NCBI GenBank assembly: GCA_017430835.1
Contig: JAFRMD010000025.1
Location: 1-37,084, forward strand
Length of the DNA: 37,084 bases
Direction of reading: 5' to 3'
From: Methanosphaera sp.
GTDB taxonomy: Archaea > Methanobacteriota > Methanobacteria > Methanobacteriales > Methanobacteriaceae
The notes below the pieces were generated by a model that was given only the letters and a program-made list of their open reading frames with translations, was not told the origin of the DNA and made no database searches. Shown piece after piece: positions 17,811 to 26,092 of this stretch. The translations under genes and the position numbers were made by a program. Each line of letters starts with the position of its first letter. Position 1 is the first letter of the stretch.

Positions 17811-18911
17811 TTATTCAACTATTTCTCTTAAAACTTCTATAAATTTTTCATTTTTAGGATGCGTTTCTACACTAATACGTATATAATATTCATCCAAATC
17901 CTGGAAGCTAGTACAGTCACGTACAATAATTCCATGTTCCATTAATTTTTCAGCAAGTTGTGCAGCCGTGAATCCACTCTTATGAAGGTCAATAAATAAA
18001 TAATTTGATTTGGATTCATAAATATAAAGATTTTCCATTGCAGCTATGCTTTCATATAAATATTCACGTTCAGCAATTGCTTTACGGGTAGACTCCTCAA
18101 TAAATTCTTTATCTTCCAATGTAGCAAGAACGGCTTTTTGAGATGGAACAGTTAAACTAAATACTGGTTTAATTCTGTTCATTTTTTCTAAAAATTCTGG
18201 ATTACACAATCCATAACCAATTCTTAAACCTGCAAGGCCCATTACCTTAGAAAATGTTCTAATGATAAATACGTTGTCATATTTATCTAAAAGATTAATA
18301 TTGTTGGTTTCAGAAAATTCCCAATAAGCTTCATCTACAACAACCAATGCATCAGTTGATTCAATAACCCTTATGATATCTTCTTGTGCAATCAGTCCAC
18401 CCGTTGGATTATTTGGTGTACAAAGGAATATTGCTCTGGTTTTGTCAGTAATGTTTTCTAGAACACTTTCAACATCCAACCTATTTTCTTCAATAATCCA
18501 TTTTGCATAAACCGGTTTTGCAAATTGTTGTTTGAATATGTACTCATAATAGGTATATGTAGGTGGGTGAACAATAAACTCATCTCCAGGTTCGATTAAA
18601 GTTTTTGCAAGAACATCAAATATTTCATCAGCTCCATCTCCACCAACAATTACCTGATCCTGTCTTACTCCTGCATATTCTGCAATTTTTTCTTTCAGAT
18701 ATTCATGATTACTTTCAGGATACCTGTTCATTTCACCAATGGCATTTTTTACAGCATCATATACTCCGGGAGCAGGACCCCATGGATTTTCATTTGAACC
18801 CAATTTGATTATGTCTTCTTCTTTGACACCATATTTTTCAGCAATTTCCTTTTTACTTCTACCTGGAACATAGGTGTTAAATTCTTCAATTATTGCTCTA
18901 GTCTTAACCAT
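17811..18911 (-). CDS. hisC: Histidinol-phosphate aminotransferase
   Basis: A 366-residue fold-type I aminotransferase that makes histidinol phosphate from imidazole acetol phosphate in histidine synthesis. The PLP lysine is in FSKVMGLAGLRIGYG (Lys222, with Arg230 binding phosphate), the PLP-binding Asp is in VVDEAYWEF, and the N-terminus KLGSNENPWGP is typical of HisC. Length is normal. ATG start at 18911, 6 bases after the stop of the gamma-carbonic-anhydrase-like gene; there is no clear separate ribosome site, so translation may be coupled. The rest of the histidine pathway is not in the window, in line with scattered his genes in methanogens. Related aromatic aminotransferases are the alternative. 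Confidence 0.93.
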   Translation of the reverse strand: MVKTRAIIEEFNTYVPGRSKKEIAEKYGVKEEDIIKLGSNENPWGPAPGVYDAVKNAIGEMNRYPESNHEYLKEKIAEYAGVRQDQVIVGGDGADEIFDVLAKTLIEPGDEFIVHPPTYTYYEYIFKQQFAKPVYAKWIIEENRLDVESVLENITDKTRAIFLCTPNNPTGGLIAQEDIIRVIESTDALVVVDEAYWEFSETNNINLLDKYDNVFIIRTFSKVMGLAGLRIGYGLCNPEFLEKMNRIKPVFSLTVPSQKAVLATLEDKEFIEESTRKAIAEREYLYESIAAMENLYIYESKSNYLFIDLHKSGFTAAQLAEKLMEHGIIVRDCTSFQDLDEYYIRISVETHPKNEKFIEVLREIVE

Positions 18912-18917
18912 ATTAAT

Positions 18918-19388
18918 CTACTCTTCATTTTCAAAAGCTAATTTTACATAATTATCTGCATTTTCTGTTATGCCTTTAATTTCTTCTTCACTAAGTTTTC
19001 TGATTGCCTTTGCAGGTGAACCAATAATAAGAGAACCTTCCGGAAATTCCTTATTTTCGGTTATCAATGCTCCTGCTCCAACAAGACAATTTTTTGCAAT
19101 ATGTGCTCCATTCAATATAATGGCTCCCATACCTATAAGAACATTGTCTTCTATGGTACAACCATGAATAATAGCTCCATGTCCGATAGAAACGCTTTCA
19201 CCAATAGTTACTGGTTTGTCTTTACTGACATGGATGGTACAATTATCCTGAACATTGGAACGTTTACCTATTTTAATTGGTTCAATATCTCCACGTACTA
19301 TGGCATTATACCATATGGCAACTTCATCATTAAGTGTAACATCGCCAATTAATTTAGCACCATCATAAATTTTAGTTTTATCAGACAT
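18918..19388 (-). CDS. Gamma-carbonic anhydrase family protein (left-handed beta-helix)
   Basis: A 156-residue trimeric left-handed beta-helix protein with repeated hexapeptides (such as IGDVTL, VTIGES, VSIGHG, VLIGMG). The three histidines that bind metal in gamma-carbonic anhydrases appear at His53 (NCTIHVS) and His70/His75 (GHGAIIHG). It lacks the loop carrying the proton-shuttle glutamate of archaeal Cam, so it is of the CamH/YrdA type; activity is uncertain. Start: ATG at 19388 with GATGTGAT just upstream is preferred to a GTG three codons earlier. hisC follows 6 bases on. An upstream divergent region of about 200 bases carries both promoters. Confidence 0.88.
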   Translation of the reverse strand: MSDKTKIYDGAKLIGDVTLNDEVAIWYNAIVRGDIEPIKIGKRSNVQDNCTIHVSKDKPVTIGESVSIGHGAIIHGCTIEDNVLIGMGAIILNGAHIAKNCLVGAGALITENKEFPEGSLIIGSPAKAIRKLSEEEIKGITENADNYVKLAFENEE

Positions 19389-19504
19389 TATTATCACATC
19401 ATTCTAAATTTTTCTATTTTATTTTTATTTTTTTTGTTTACTATAGAAGATATTACTAAGACTATATTTATTTTTTACTAAAATCTGTTTGTTTAATGTC
19501 CTTT

Positions 19505-19533
19505 AAAAAATGACAATTAAAAAAATGACAATT
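19505..19533 (+). repeat. Tandem repeat upstream of the radical SAM gene
   Basis: AAAAAATGACAATT occurs twice head to tail (19505-19518 and, with one extra A, 19519-19533), about 55-80 bases ahead of the radical SAM start. It lies between two divergent genes, just beyond the TATA box. It could be a regulator site, or slippage in AT-rich DNA. Confidence 0.5.
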
Positions 19534-19556
19534 AAAAAATAAATATTGCGACTTAC

Positions 19557-19566
19557 ATATTATAAT
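19557..19566 (+). promoter_or_regulatory. TATA box placed for a leaderless transcript
   Basis: ATATTATAAT is centred about 27 bases before the GTG start at 19588, the usual distance from TATA box to transcription start in archaea. No ribosome site lies between it and the GTG. Transcription would therefore begin at or near the start codon. Confidence 0.5.
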
Positions 19567-19587
19567 CTACTATAAAAAAAATTATAC

Positions 19588-20313
19588 GTGATAAATTTGA
19601 ATATTCAACCAACTTATTCTTCTTTAGATTATCCCGGAAAGATGGCTTTAGTCTTGTTTACCCCAGGATGTGACCTCAGATGTCGGTATTGTCATAATCC
19701 ACAACTTTTAAAAAATCAGAAACTTACAAAATGGGATATTGAGGAAATACAAGAAGAAGTTGAAAATAATATGGACTTCATAGATGCAATAGTGCTAAGT
19801 GGGGGAGAACCTTTACTTCATCTTCAGGATATAAAAAAATTCATAAAACAAGCCAAAGATGCAGATTTGCTGGTGAAGTTAGATACAAATGGATTACATC
19901 CTGATGGTGTAAAGGAAATAATCAAGGATATAGATTATGTTGCAATGGATATAAAAGCACCATTGGATAAATATTATAAGATTAGTGATGTTTATCCAAA
20001 CAATACTGAAGAATTAATCGCAAAAAGTATGGAAATAATAATGAATGAGGGAGTATTTTTGGAATGCAGAACTACTTATGTTCCAGGATTATTAGAACCT
20101 GAAGACATAATAGAATTAACAAAAACAATTCATTGCAATTCATATACATTACAACAATTCAGGAACAGAGTAACCTTTGATTCAAGACTTGCAACTTATG
20201 AAGAACCAAATCCTGAAGAATTGATAAAAATATTAGAAAAATTAGACTGTCAAATACCTGAAATACACTTAAAATCCAGACAATTCGGAAACCAAATCAT
20301 TAAGAAAGAGTAG
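19588..20313 (+). CDS. Radical SAM protein, anaerobic ribonucleotide reductase-activase (NrdG)-like
   Basis: A 241-residue radical SAM enzyme. The 4Fe-4S cluster cysteines are in CDLRCRYC (Cys28, Cys32, Cys35), with SGGEP (71-75) for SAM binding and VAMDIKAP in the middle. The N-terminus INLNIQPTYSSLDYPGK, with TPGCDLRCRYCHNP, is typical of the 'anaerobic ribonucleoside-triphosphate reductase activating protein' group in methanogens. True NrdG is shorter and normally beside nrdD, which is absent here, so the substrate is open. Start is GTG at 19588 with no ribosome site, suggesting a leaderless mRNA. The next gene starts 7 bases on, with its own ribosome site, so the two form an operon. Confidence 0.85.
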   Translation: MINLNIQPTYSSLDYPGKMALVLFTPGCDLRCRYCHNPQLLKNQKLTKWDIEEIQEEVENNMDFIDAIVLSGGEPLLHLQDIKKFIKQAKDADLLVKLDTNGLHPDGVKEIIKDIDYVAMDIKAPLDKYYKISDVYPNNTEELIAKSMEIIMNEGVFLECRTTYVPGLLEPEDIIELTKTIHCNSYTLQQFRNRVTFDSRLATYEEPNPEELIKILEKLDCQIPEIHLKSRQFGNQIIKKE

Positions 20314-20320
20314 GTGTAAT

Positions 20321-21454
20321 ATGCCAATATTGCTATTAGGAAATAAAGATATTGATTTAATCTCTGGTAAAAGGAACACTACCATAAGAAGATTATGGAA
20401 ACAACCCTTATATCGGGGAGATAGATTATACTGTTACTGGAATATACTCTCCAAGGAGAGAGAAAAATTATTCGAAGCTGAAGTAACACAAGTAGAAATT
20501 TTAAATTTCAAAGAAATTATCTCTGATTCCACATTACCTGCAAAGTTAGGATACAAAAATTTAAGAGAATTAGAAAAAGATCTAAGAAAATCATATCCTA
20601 ACAACACTAAAGATTCTGATGAGTTTCAAATATTCGAATTTCATAAACTACACGTATCACAGTGGGAAGGTTCTGCAATAAACCAGAAAAACATGATTAT
20701 TAAAAAGGCGGATGTATTATTTGAAATGGGTGAATATGCCCAATCTTCATTATGTTATCAAGCCGCTTTAGAATATGATCCAGAAGACGTAACATTACTA
20801 AATAGGATAGGGGATAATTTGTCCCGTTTAGGACAATTTGGCACAGCAATAAAACACTATAAAAAGGCAATCAAATTGGAGCCAAACAATGAATACATAT
20901 ACAATAACATGGCCATAGTTTATCTTAACAAGGGCGAACCAGAAAAGGCACTTAAAATGAGTACTCGGGCATTAAAAGTAAATTCACAAAATACTACAGT
21001 TCTCTATTGGAGAGGAATCATATATGAAATGTTAAATGATTTCGAAAAAGCATTAAAATTTTTTGATTATGTAATTAAATTAGATGATTCAAATTCTGAC
21101 GTGTGGAACGAAAGGGGAACAATATTAAATATGTTGGGAAAAAGCGAAGAAGCACTGGAATCATATGACAAATCATTAGAATTATGTCTTGATGATCAAA
21201 AAGACTCAAATACTTGGGCAAGTAAAGGAAACACTCTTTTAGGTTTACAAAGATATGAAGAAGCCATAGAATGTTATGACAATGCATTAAAAATAGATGA
21301 AGACAATCCAATAATATTAAACAATAAAGGTGTTGCTTATATGGAATTAGATAATTTTGAAAAGGCAATAGAATGTTTTACAAAAGTATTGGTCATTTAT
21401 CCAGATAATCCTGATGCACAAGTATTACAAGAAGTATGTCTTGAAAATTTATGA
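20321..21454 (+). CDS. ASCH-like domain fused to TPR repeats
   Basis: A 377-residue protein with two parts. The first about 110 residues (LLLGNKDIDLISGKRNTTIRRLWKQ..., YRGDRLYCYW) look like an ASCH/PUA-type RNA- or nucleotide-binding domain, with the ISGKRxTTIR loop of that group. From about residue 125 to 370 come about seven tetratricopeptide repeats (GEYAQSSLCYQAALEYDPED, GQFGTAIKHYKKAIKLEPNN, and more). TPR arrays bind partner proteins. ATG start with AGGTG just upstream, 7 bases after the radical SAM gene. Function unknown; the fused ASCH suggests an adaptor that ties RNA binding to a protein partner. A TPR protein with N-terminal extension is sure, the ASCH label less so. Confidence 0.82.
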   Translation: MPILLLGNKDIDLISGKRNTTIRRLWKQPLYRGDRLYCYWNILSKEREKLFEAEVTQVEILNFKEIISDSTLPAKLGYKNLRELEKDLRKSYPNNTKDSDEFQIFEFHKLHVSQWEGSAINQKNMIIKKADVLFEMGEYAQSSLCYQAALEYDPEDVTLLNRIGDNLSRLGQFGTAIKHYKKAIKLEPNNEYIYNNMAIVYLNKGEPEKALKMSTRALKVNSQNTTVLYWRGIIYEMLNDFEKALKFFDYVIKLDDSNSDVWNERGTILNMLGKSEEALESYDKSLELCLDDQKDSNTWASKGNTLLGLQRYEEAIECYDNALKIDEDNPIILNNKGVAYMELDNFEKAIECFTKVLVIYPDNPDAQVLQEVCLENL

Positions 21455-21522
21455 ATATTTGGCAAATTGGAATGTTTTGCTTTCTTTTTAAAATTGATAA
21501 GATAAAGAAATAAAAAATAGTA

Positions 21523-21540
21523 ACTCTTTAAAAAAAGAGT
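21523..21540 (-). terminator. Hairpin terminator for the histone gene
   Basis: ACTCTTT and AAAGAGT pair perfectly around a 4-base loop. On the minus strand, about 25 bases past the histone stop, the stem is followed by a T-rich run. It also lies 70 bases past the ASCH-TPR gene and may serve both convergent transcripts. Confidence 0.55.
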
Positions 21541-21564
21541 AAATTTTGGGTGTAAAATCTGTAT

Positions 21565-21768
21565 TTAATCTCTTAATGCTAATTTGATATCATCAGCGGT
21601 AACAGTTTTACGACCTGCGTGTTTGGCTAATTTTACAGCATCTAAAGCTACAGCTTCTGCATATTCTTCGATAGCATTTGCGAGAGCTACTGCTGCATCA
21701 TCACTGGTTCTTGCTGCGCCAGCACCTTTGATAATTCTTTTTACTGGAGCAATTGGTAATTCTGCCAT
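21565..21768 (-). CDS. hmf: Archaeal histone (HMf family)
   Basis: A 67-residue histone-fold protein, close to HMfA/HMf[18 protein letters not shown] at the start, then [19 protein letters not shown] and the C-terminal [20 protein letters not shown]. Dimers wrap and compact DNA. The canonical ATG at 21768 is used; the frame is open three codons upstream to a TTG, which lies too near the ribosome site (AAGGAGGT). No N- or C-terminal tail, as usual for archaea. A strong TATA box lies about 55 bases upstream of the ATG and a hairpin terminator follows the stop, so it is a single-gene transcript. Confidence 0.97.
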   Translation of the reverse strand: MAELPIAPVKRIIKGAGAARTSDDAAVALANAIEEYAEAVALDAVKLAKHAGRKTVTADDIKLALRD

Positions 21769-22076
21769 AGTAATCAATACCTCCTTTAATATTTTATGTT
21801 AATACTATATTTTAATAGCTATTTATACTTTATTACTTTATCGACTAAAAATCAATAAATTATATCAAAATTATGTCATGGTTTGTAATGAATATCAAAA
21901 ATGATTTTATTCTTCTTTGCTATTTCAAGTTACATTTGATATATTTTAGGTGAATTTTTTTTTATTGAATCTCAGTAGTGAAGATGAAAAAAACATTGTT
22001 AAATTAGATTAATTTTTAAATAAATGATTAATTAAGATTAATTTTAAATTATTATTGAATTAAAATTGGTTAAATA
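21769..22076. other. Intergenic region, about 300 bases, with histone promoter
   Basis: It holds the histone promoter and leader at the left. The right half, past the UPF0280 stop, is plain AT-rich DNA with an imprecise direct repeat AGATTAATTTT(T)AAAT near 22006 and 22035. No gene seen. Confidence 0.6.
21817..21831 (-). promoter_or_regulatory. Histone gene TATA box
   Basis: Minus strand AAGTATAAATAGC, a near-consensus archaeal TATA box. With 25-base spacing, transcription would start near 21797 and give a leader of about 30 bases that contains the AAGGAGGT ribosome site. Confidence 0.65.
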
Positions 22077-22811
22077 TTAAATAATCTCATATAAATCTCC
22101 TAAATAAGTGTTACTCTTAGTTTTAACTAATTTTGGTATATGTCCAGTTTTTGCTAAATATTCATCCTTTATTACGATGACTCCATCATAATAATCTGAG
22201 TATTCTTCCGCTTTTGAAAGGGCATTATGTACTATTTCTGTACTGTTTTTTCCAGTTCCATAATTTCCAATTCTTGTTGCAAGGCTATCTGAAATGCTGG
22301 CTTCTTTACTGAATAATATTGTAGCATCCGTTTTACCAAAACTTTTTGATGGTCCAAATGTGCCCGAGGAGGTGCAAATACCATATCCTTCCTTTTTTGC
22401 TTTAATTTTAAATCCTATTTTATTTGAAAAGGGGTTTTTACCCGCGTATATTCCCATATTAATTTTTTTATTGGTTTTAAACGCTATGTCTCCTCCATTT
22501 TCAAGTATGCTGTATTTACTACCTTTGCTTATTTGATATTCCAGGCATATTTGGCTTATGCTTCCGGCTACTGCTGACATTGGACCAATTTCTGCAATTT
22601 CGCCAGCACGTGTCATAAGTTCGAGTATTCGTGATGATTCTATTTTTGGAATGCTGTCATAACCTGTAAAGTTTGGGTTCTTCTTTATTTCATAGGATAT
22701 GATTTTTCTTTGTTCAATAATGAATGATTCAATGGTGCATGGTATGTCACTTTTGTATAAGAGGTGTGTTGAATTAATATTAATTTCCTTTTGATATGTC
22801 TTATTTTCCAT
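22077..22811 (-). CDS. UPF0280 family protein (ApbE-like fold)
   Basis: A 244-residue conserved archaeal protein. Recognised strings are MTRAGEIAEIGPMSAVAGSI, ILENGGDIAFKT, GICTSSGTFGPSKSFGKTDA and SISDSLATRIGN, which resemble the flavin transferase ApbE (GGDI and SGTFGxS-type motifs). The family's fold is related to ApbE, but flavin transfer has not been shown for it to my knowledge. No signal peptide or lipobox, unlike many ApbE proteins, so it is cytoplasmic. The ATG at 22811 has only a weak ribosome-like AAGGAT 12 bases upstream. The gene is alone on its strand, divergent from the PH-domain gene, 114 bases away. Confidence 0.88.
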   Translation of the reverse strand: MENKTYQKEININSTHLLYKSDIPCTIESFIIEQRKIISYEIKKNPNFTGYDSIPKIESSRILELMTRAGEIAEIGPMSAVAGSISQICLEYQISKGSKYSILENGGDIAFKTNKKINMGIYAGKNPFSNKIGFKIKAKKEGYGICTSSGTFGPSKSFGKTDATILFSKEASISDSLATRIGNYGTGKNSTEIVHNALSKAEEYSDYYDGVIVIKDEYLAKTGHIPKLVKTKSNTYLGDLYEII

Positions 22812-22925
22812 TTTTTATTCAGAATCCTTGTGGCTTTTCTTAAGTTTTTTTCACTTAAATATAATTATATTATTTATAAGTAACAAATATATTTAACATA
22901 TTTATATTAGTAGGAGGTATTTATT

Positions 22926-23849
22926 GTGATGCCTAAACCAAATCAACGTAGAACAAATGTTTCAATAGATAAACATGAAAATAGGAGGGTAAATAGGGAA
23001 AAAACTCTCTTGGAAACAAAACCTAATGTGATAATGTATGCTGATAATTTTATTACTAAAATAATAGTATTGTTTATATTGGTATTTTTATTTGCACCTA
23101 TTATGACGGTTGTTTATGGAATTCAATCACAATTATTAAGAAATTTTCAGCTTAACTTTAATAATGTAATGTTTTATATCGAAATAGCATTAATCTTGTG
23201 TATTTTGGTTGTAATAATTAAAATTGTATTGGATGTTCTTGACTGGTATTATACGGTTTATATTTTAACAGACAATCGTCTAATCATAGAAAGGGGATTT
23301 ATTAATAAAGAAACAATTACAATGCCCTACAATAGAGTTCAAGATATTGAAGTATCACAATCCTTCCTTGAAAGAATAATTAATGTGGGAAGTTTAATTA
23401 TTTATGGATCCAGTGACAAATCAGAGACGATTCTTGATGCAGTTCCAAATCCTAGTGGAGTAGAGGATATAATTCTATCCAATATTAACAACAATATGGC
23501 TTATCCAAATCAGTATAATGTTCCTAATAATAATTATTCTCAGCAGCCAACATACCCTAACACTAACCAAACATATAATAACATTAACCCAAACCAAAAT
23601 CAATATTATGATGATGAAACTATAACTCCCGAACATAACGAAGAAGCAGAAGTTCATTACTTCGAAAATAACTCTCAACAGATGGGGAATGACTACGTTC
23701 CAGAACAGCAGGGACCCGAAGTTGTTGAAATTGAAGATGAAGATACTTATGGAGAAAAATTTAATAATAAATGGGATAATCCTAAAAAATTAGATAAGGA
23801 TGAAATATTCAGAAAACATGAAGCAATGTTTAAAAGAAGCAAAAAATAA
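22926..23849 (+). CDS. Membrane-anchored bacterial-PH-domain (DUF304-like) protein
   Basis: A 307-residue protein with a basic N-terminus, two membrane helices (about 42-66 and 80-104), then a PH-like domain (about 110-190) with the YILTDNRLIIERGFI and MPYNRVQDIEVSQSFLERI strings of the bPH_2/DUF304 family. It ends in a long Asn/Gln/Tyr/Pro-rich linker and a charged tail, probably disordered. Similar proteins sit in the membrane; roles are poorly known. AGGAGGT precedes a GTG (22926) followed at once by ATG (22929); either may start the protein. The geranylgeranyl-reductase-like gene follows in 12 bases, so the pair may be linked to membrane lipids, but this is inference. Confidence 0.85.
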   Translation: MMPKPNQRRTNVSIDKHENRRVNREKTLLETKPNVIMYADNFITKIIVLFILVFLFAPIMTVVYGIQSQLLRNFQLNFNNVMFYIEIALILCILVVIIKIVLDVLDWYYTVYILTDNRLIIERGFINKETITMPYNRVQDIEVSQSFLERIINVGSLIIYGSSDKSETILDAVPNPSGVEDIILSNINNNMAYPNQYNVPNNNYSQQPTYPNTNQTYNNINPNQNQYYDDETITPEHNEEAEVHYFENNSQQMGNDYVPEQQGPEVVEIEDEDTYGEKFNNKWDNPKKLDKDEIFRKHEAMFKRSKK

Positions 23850-23861
23850 TATGGTAGTTGG

Positions 23862-25028
23862 ATGACTATGACGAATTATGATGTTATTGTGGTTGGTGCA
23901 GGACCAGTAGGTTCAACATATGCTTATAAAATGGCAAAACAGGGTTATAATGTTGGCTTATTTGATATGAAAAATAGAATTGGTCAACCGTTACAATGTG
24001 CAGGACTTGTATCAACTAACATTTGTGACACAGGCAATTTACCTAAAGAATTAATAGAAAATAAGGTAAAAGGGGCAAATATTCACTCACCAGATAATAC
24101 TTCAATAACAGTCAAACGGAATAAAAGTGTTGCATATGTATTGGATAGGGTAATGTATGACAAATTTTTATTTAACCGTGCCGTAGATGCGGGAGTTGAA
24201 GACGTACTTGGCACCAGAGTTATCGACGTTGACTTAGAAAATACTATGATTAAAACAAGGGAAAGAAAATATTCCTCAAAAGTGATTGCTGTTGCTTGTG
24301 GTCCAACATCACAAACTTCAAAAAAAATTAACCCAAATTTGGATGAAAAACAGTTCATGGGAGTCCAATATACGGTAAAATGTAACAATGAGCAAATGGA
24401 ATTTGTTGACTTGAAAATTAACACATCCATTCTACCGGGATTTTTATGGCAAATTCCTGTTTCACCTTTTACAAAAAGAGTAGGATTATTCACTAACGGA
24501 TCATACCAGGAAGCTGAAAAATTACTAAAAAACCAATTAAAACCTGGTAATGAAATAATTGAAAAACATAATGGTTTAATACCAAGATTTAATCCAAGAA
24601 AGAAATTAACCTATAATAACACATTGCTTTTGGGGGATACTGCAAGTCAAGTAAAACCTACGACAGGTGGGGGATTAATTTCAGGTTTTAACTGTGCAGA
24701 AATAGCTAGTAAGAACACTTCATTAATGTTGGAAGAACAAAACAACAAATACATTAAACAATACGAGAAAGAATATCAAAAAAGATATTTTTCAGAATTT
24801 AAAGCACAACAAAATGTTCAAAACATCATGTCTGATATGTCAGAAGATGATTTCAATTACATGTTTAAACAATTAAGGGAATATGAAGTAGATAAAGTAA
24901 TTTCAGAATATGGTGACATGGATAATCAAGTGCCACTATTAAAACAATTGGTTAAAAGCGGAGTAATATTTAAGTTAGTTCCAAAAATAGGTGTAAGGAG
25001 GCTTAAAAACATATGGAAATCACTGTAA
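23862..25028 (+). CDS. FAD-dependent geranylgeranyl reductase family protein
   Basis: The 388 residues form a flavoprotein of the geranylgeranyl reductase/DGGGPL reductase type, which saturates isoprenoid chains of archaeal lipids. It has the N-terminal dinucleotide motif VVGAGPVGST (GxGxxG at 12-17), the family QCAGLVS (44-50, including Cys46), and LLGDTASQVKPTTGGGLISG for FAD phosphate binding near residue 260. The start may be the ATG at 23862 or that at 23868; the upstream TTGGATGA is a weak site for both. The stop overlaps the next gene by 16 bases. Paralogues of this family act on other isoprenoids, so the exact substrate is open. Confidence 0.88.
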   Translation: MTMTNYDVIVVGAGPVGSTYAYKMAKQGYNVGLFDMKNRIGQPLQCAGLVSTNICDTGNLPKELIENKVKGANIHSPDNTSITVKRNKSVAYVLDRVMYDKFLFNRAVDAGVEDVLGTRVIDVDLENTMIKTRERKYSSKVIAVACGPTSQTSKKINPNLDEKQFMGVQYTVKCNNEQMEFVDLKINTSILPGFLWQIPVSPFTKRVGLFTNGSYQEAEKLLKNQLKPGNEIIEKHNGLIPRFNPRKKLTYNNTLLLGDTASQVKPTTGGGLISGFNCAEIASKNTSLMLEEQNNKYIKQYEKEYQKRYFSEFKAQQNVQNIMSDMSEDDFNYMFKQLREYEVDKVISEYGDMDNQVPLLKQLVKSGVIFKLVPKIGVRRLKNIWKSL

Positions 25029-26083
25029 TATTATCACAAGAAAATGAAACATTACCCAAAGCAGAGTTATTGGCCCGATTAGAAACACTCGAAATCAACT
25101 ATCAAATATTGCAGGAGTATCCTGGAGTAATTGAGTTGGATGTGGATGCCGATGAAGAAAAAATTGCAGAATTAGGTTCTCATCTTGGATACACACATGA
25201 AATCTTAAGGAACATTGATTCAACAACACCAGAGGACATGTTTGGTAAAGTTAAAACAATAAACTGGAAAAACATTATAAAAGACTCATTTAAAGTTAGA
25301 GTTAAAAGGATGGGTAATGGTCAGGTGGACAAGGATAATGTTGAAAGAATAATTGGAGGATATGTTAAGAAAGATTCTGAAATGCCGGTATCATTAGATA
25401 ATGCAGTTCATACAATTAAATTAGTACACACTGACCCCAAAACCGAAACCAATGAGTTTAAAGAGGAAAGGGTTGTAGGATACAATAAGGTAATAATTGC
25501 CGAATTAATTATAGAACAAGATAAACGTCATTTCTTTGACAACAAGCCACATAAACGCCCATATTTCCATCCTGGATCAATGAGTCCTAAACTAGCATTA
25601 TGTATGGTGAATCTTGCCAGAGTACATAAGGGGGATACTGTTCTGGATCCTTTCTGTGGAACTGGCGGGATACTGATAGAAGCAGGAGACCTTGAAACTA
25701 CTTTAATCGGTTCGGATTTGGAAAAATGTATGTATGAAGGAACTAAACTTAACTTGGCTCATGAAGGATTTAAGGACTTTAAAGTATACTGGAAAGATGT
25801 CAGAAAGTTGGAAATAGATGAAACAGTAGATGCAGTTGCAATGGATCCACCATATGGTATATCAACAACACTCGGTGGGGAAGACACAAAAAAATTATAT
25901 AATGAAGCATTAAAGGCAATAGCTAAACACCTCAAGGATGATGGATACATTTGCATGGCAAGTCCACATTATATTGATTTATATGAAGTGGTAGAGGACA
26001 CACCACTAAAAATATTGGAACAACATTCAATAAGAATGCATAAAAGTTTAACAAGAATAATAACAGTACTATCTAAAAAATAG
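25013..26083 (+). CDS. trmG10: tRNA (guanine-10-N2) methyltransferase, TrmG10/Trm11 type
   Basis: A 356-residue protein with an N-terminal THUMP-type domain (about 1-160) and a C-terminal Rossmann methyltransferase with LDPFCGTGGILIEAG (211-225) for SAM binding and MDPPYG (277-282), the N2-guanine methyltransferase motif IV. It makes m2G or m2,2G at position 10 of tRNAs, which helps the fold. ATG with AAGGAGG 9 bases upstream, inside the previous gene. It is followed at once by cimA, whose ribosome site overlaps this stop codon (TAGGTGA). Length is normal. The call to position 10 rests on family membership. Confidence 0.9.
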   Translation: MEITVILSQENETLPKAELLARLETLEINYQILQEYPGVIELDVDADEEKIAELGSHLGYTHEILRNIDSTTPEDMFGKVKTINWKNIIKDSFKVRVKRMGNGQVDKDNVERIIGGYVKKDSEMPVSLDNAVHTIKLVHTDPKTETNEFKEERVVGYNKVIIAELIIEQDKRHFFDNKPHKRPYFHPGSMSPKLALCMVNLARVHKGDTVLDPFCGTGGILIEAGDLETTLIGSDLEKCMYEGTKLNLAHEGFKDFKVYWKDVRKLEIDETVDAVAMDPPYGISTTLGGEDTKKLYNEALKAIAKHLKDDGYICMASPHYIDLYEVVEDTPLKILEQHSIRMHKSLTRIITVLSKK

Positions 26084-26092
26084 GTGAGGAGT

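Noticed and set aside
22006..22050. Direct repeat AGATTAATTTTAAAT in the histone-UPF0280 gap
   Set aside because: Composition makes such repeats frequent; no further support.
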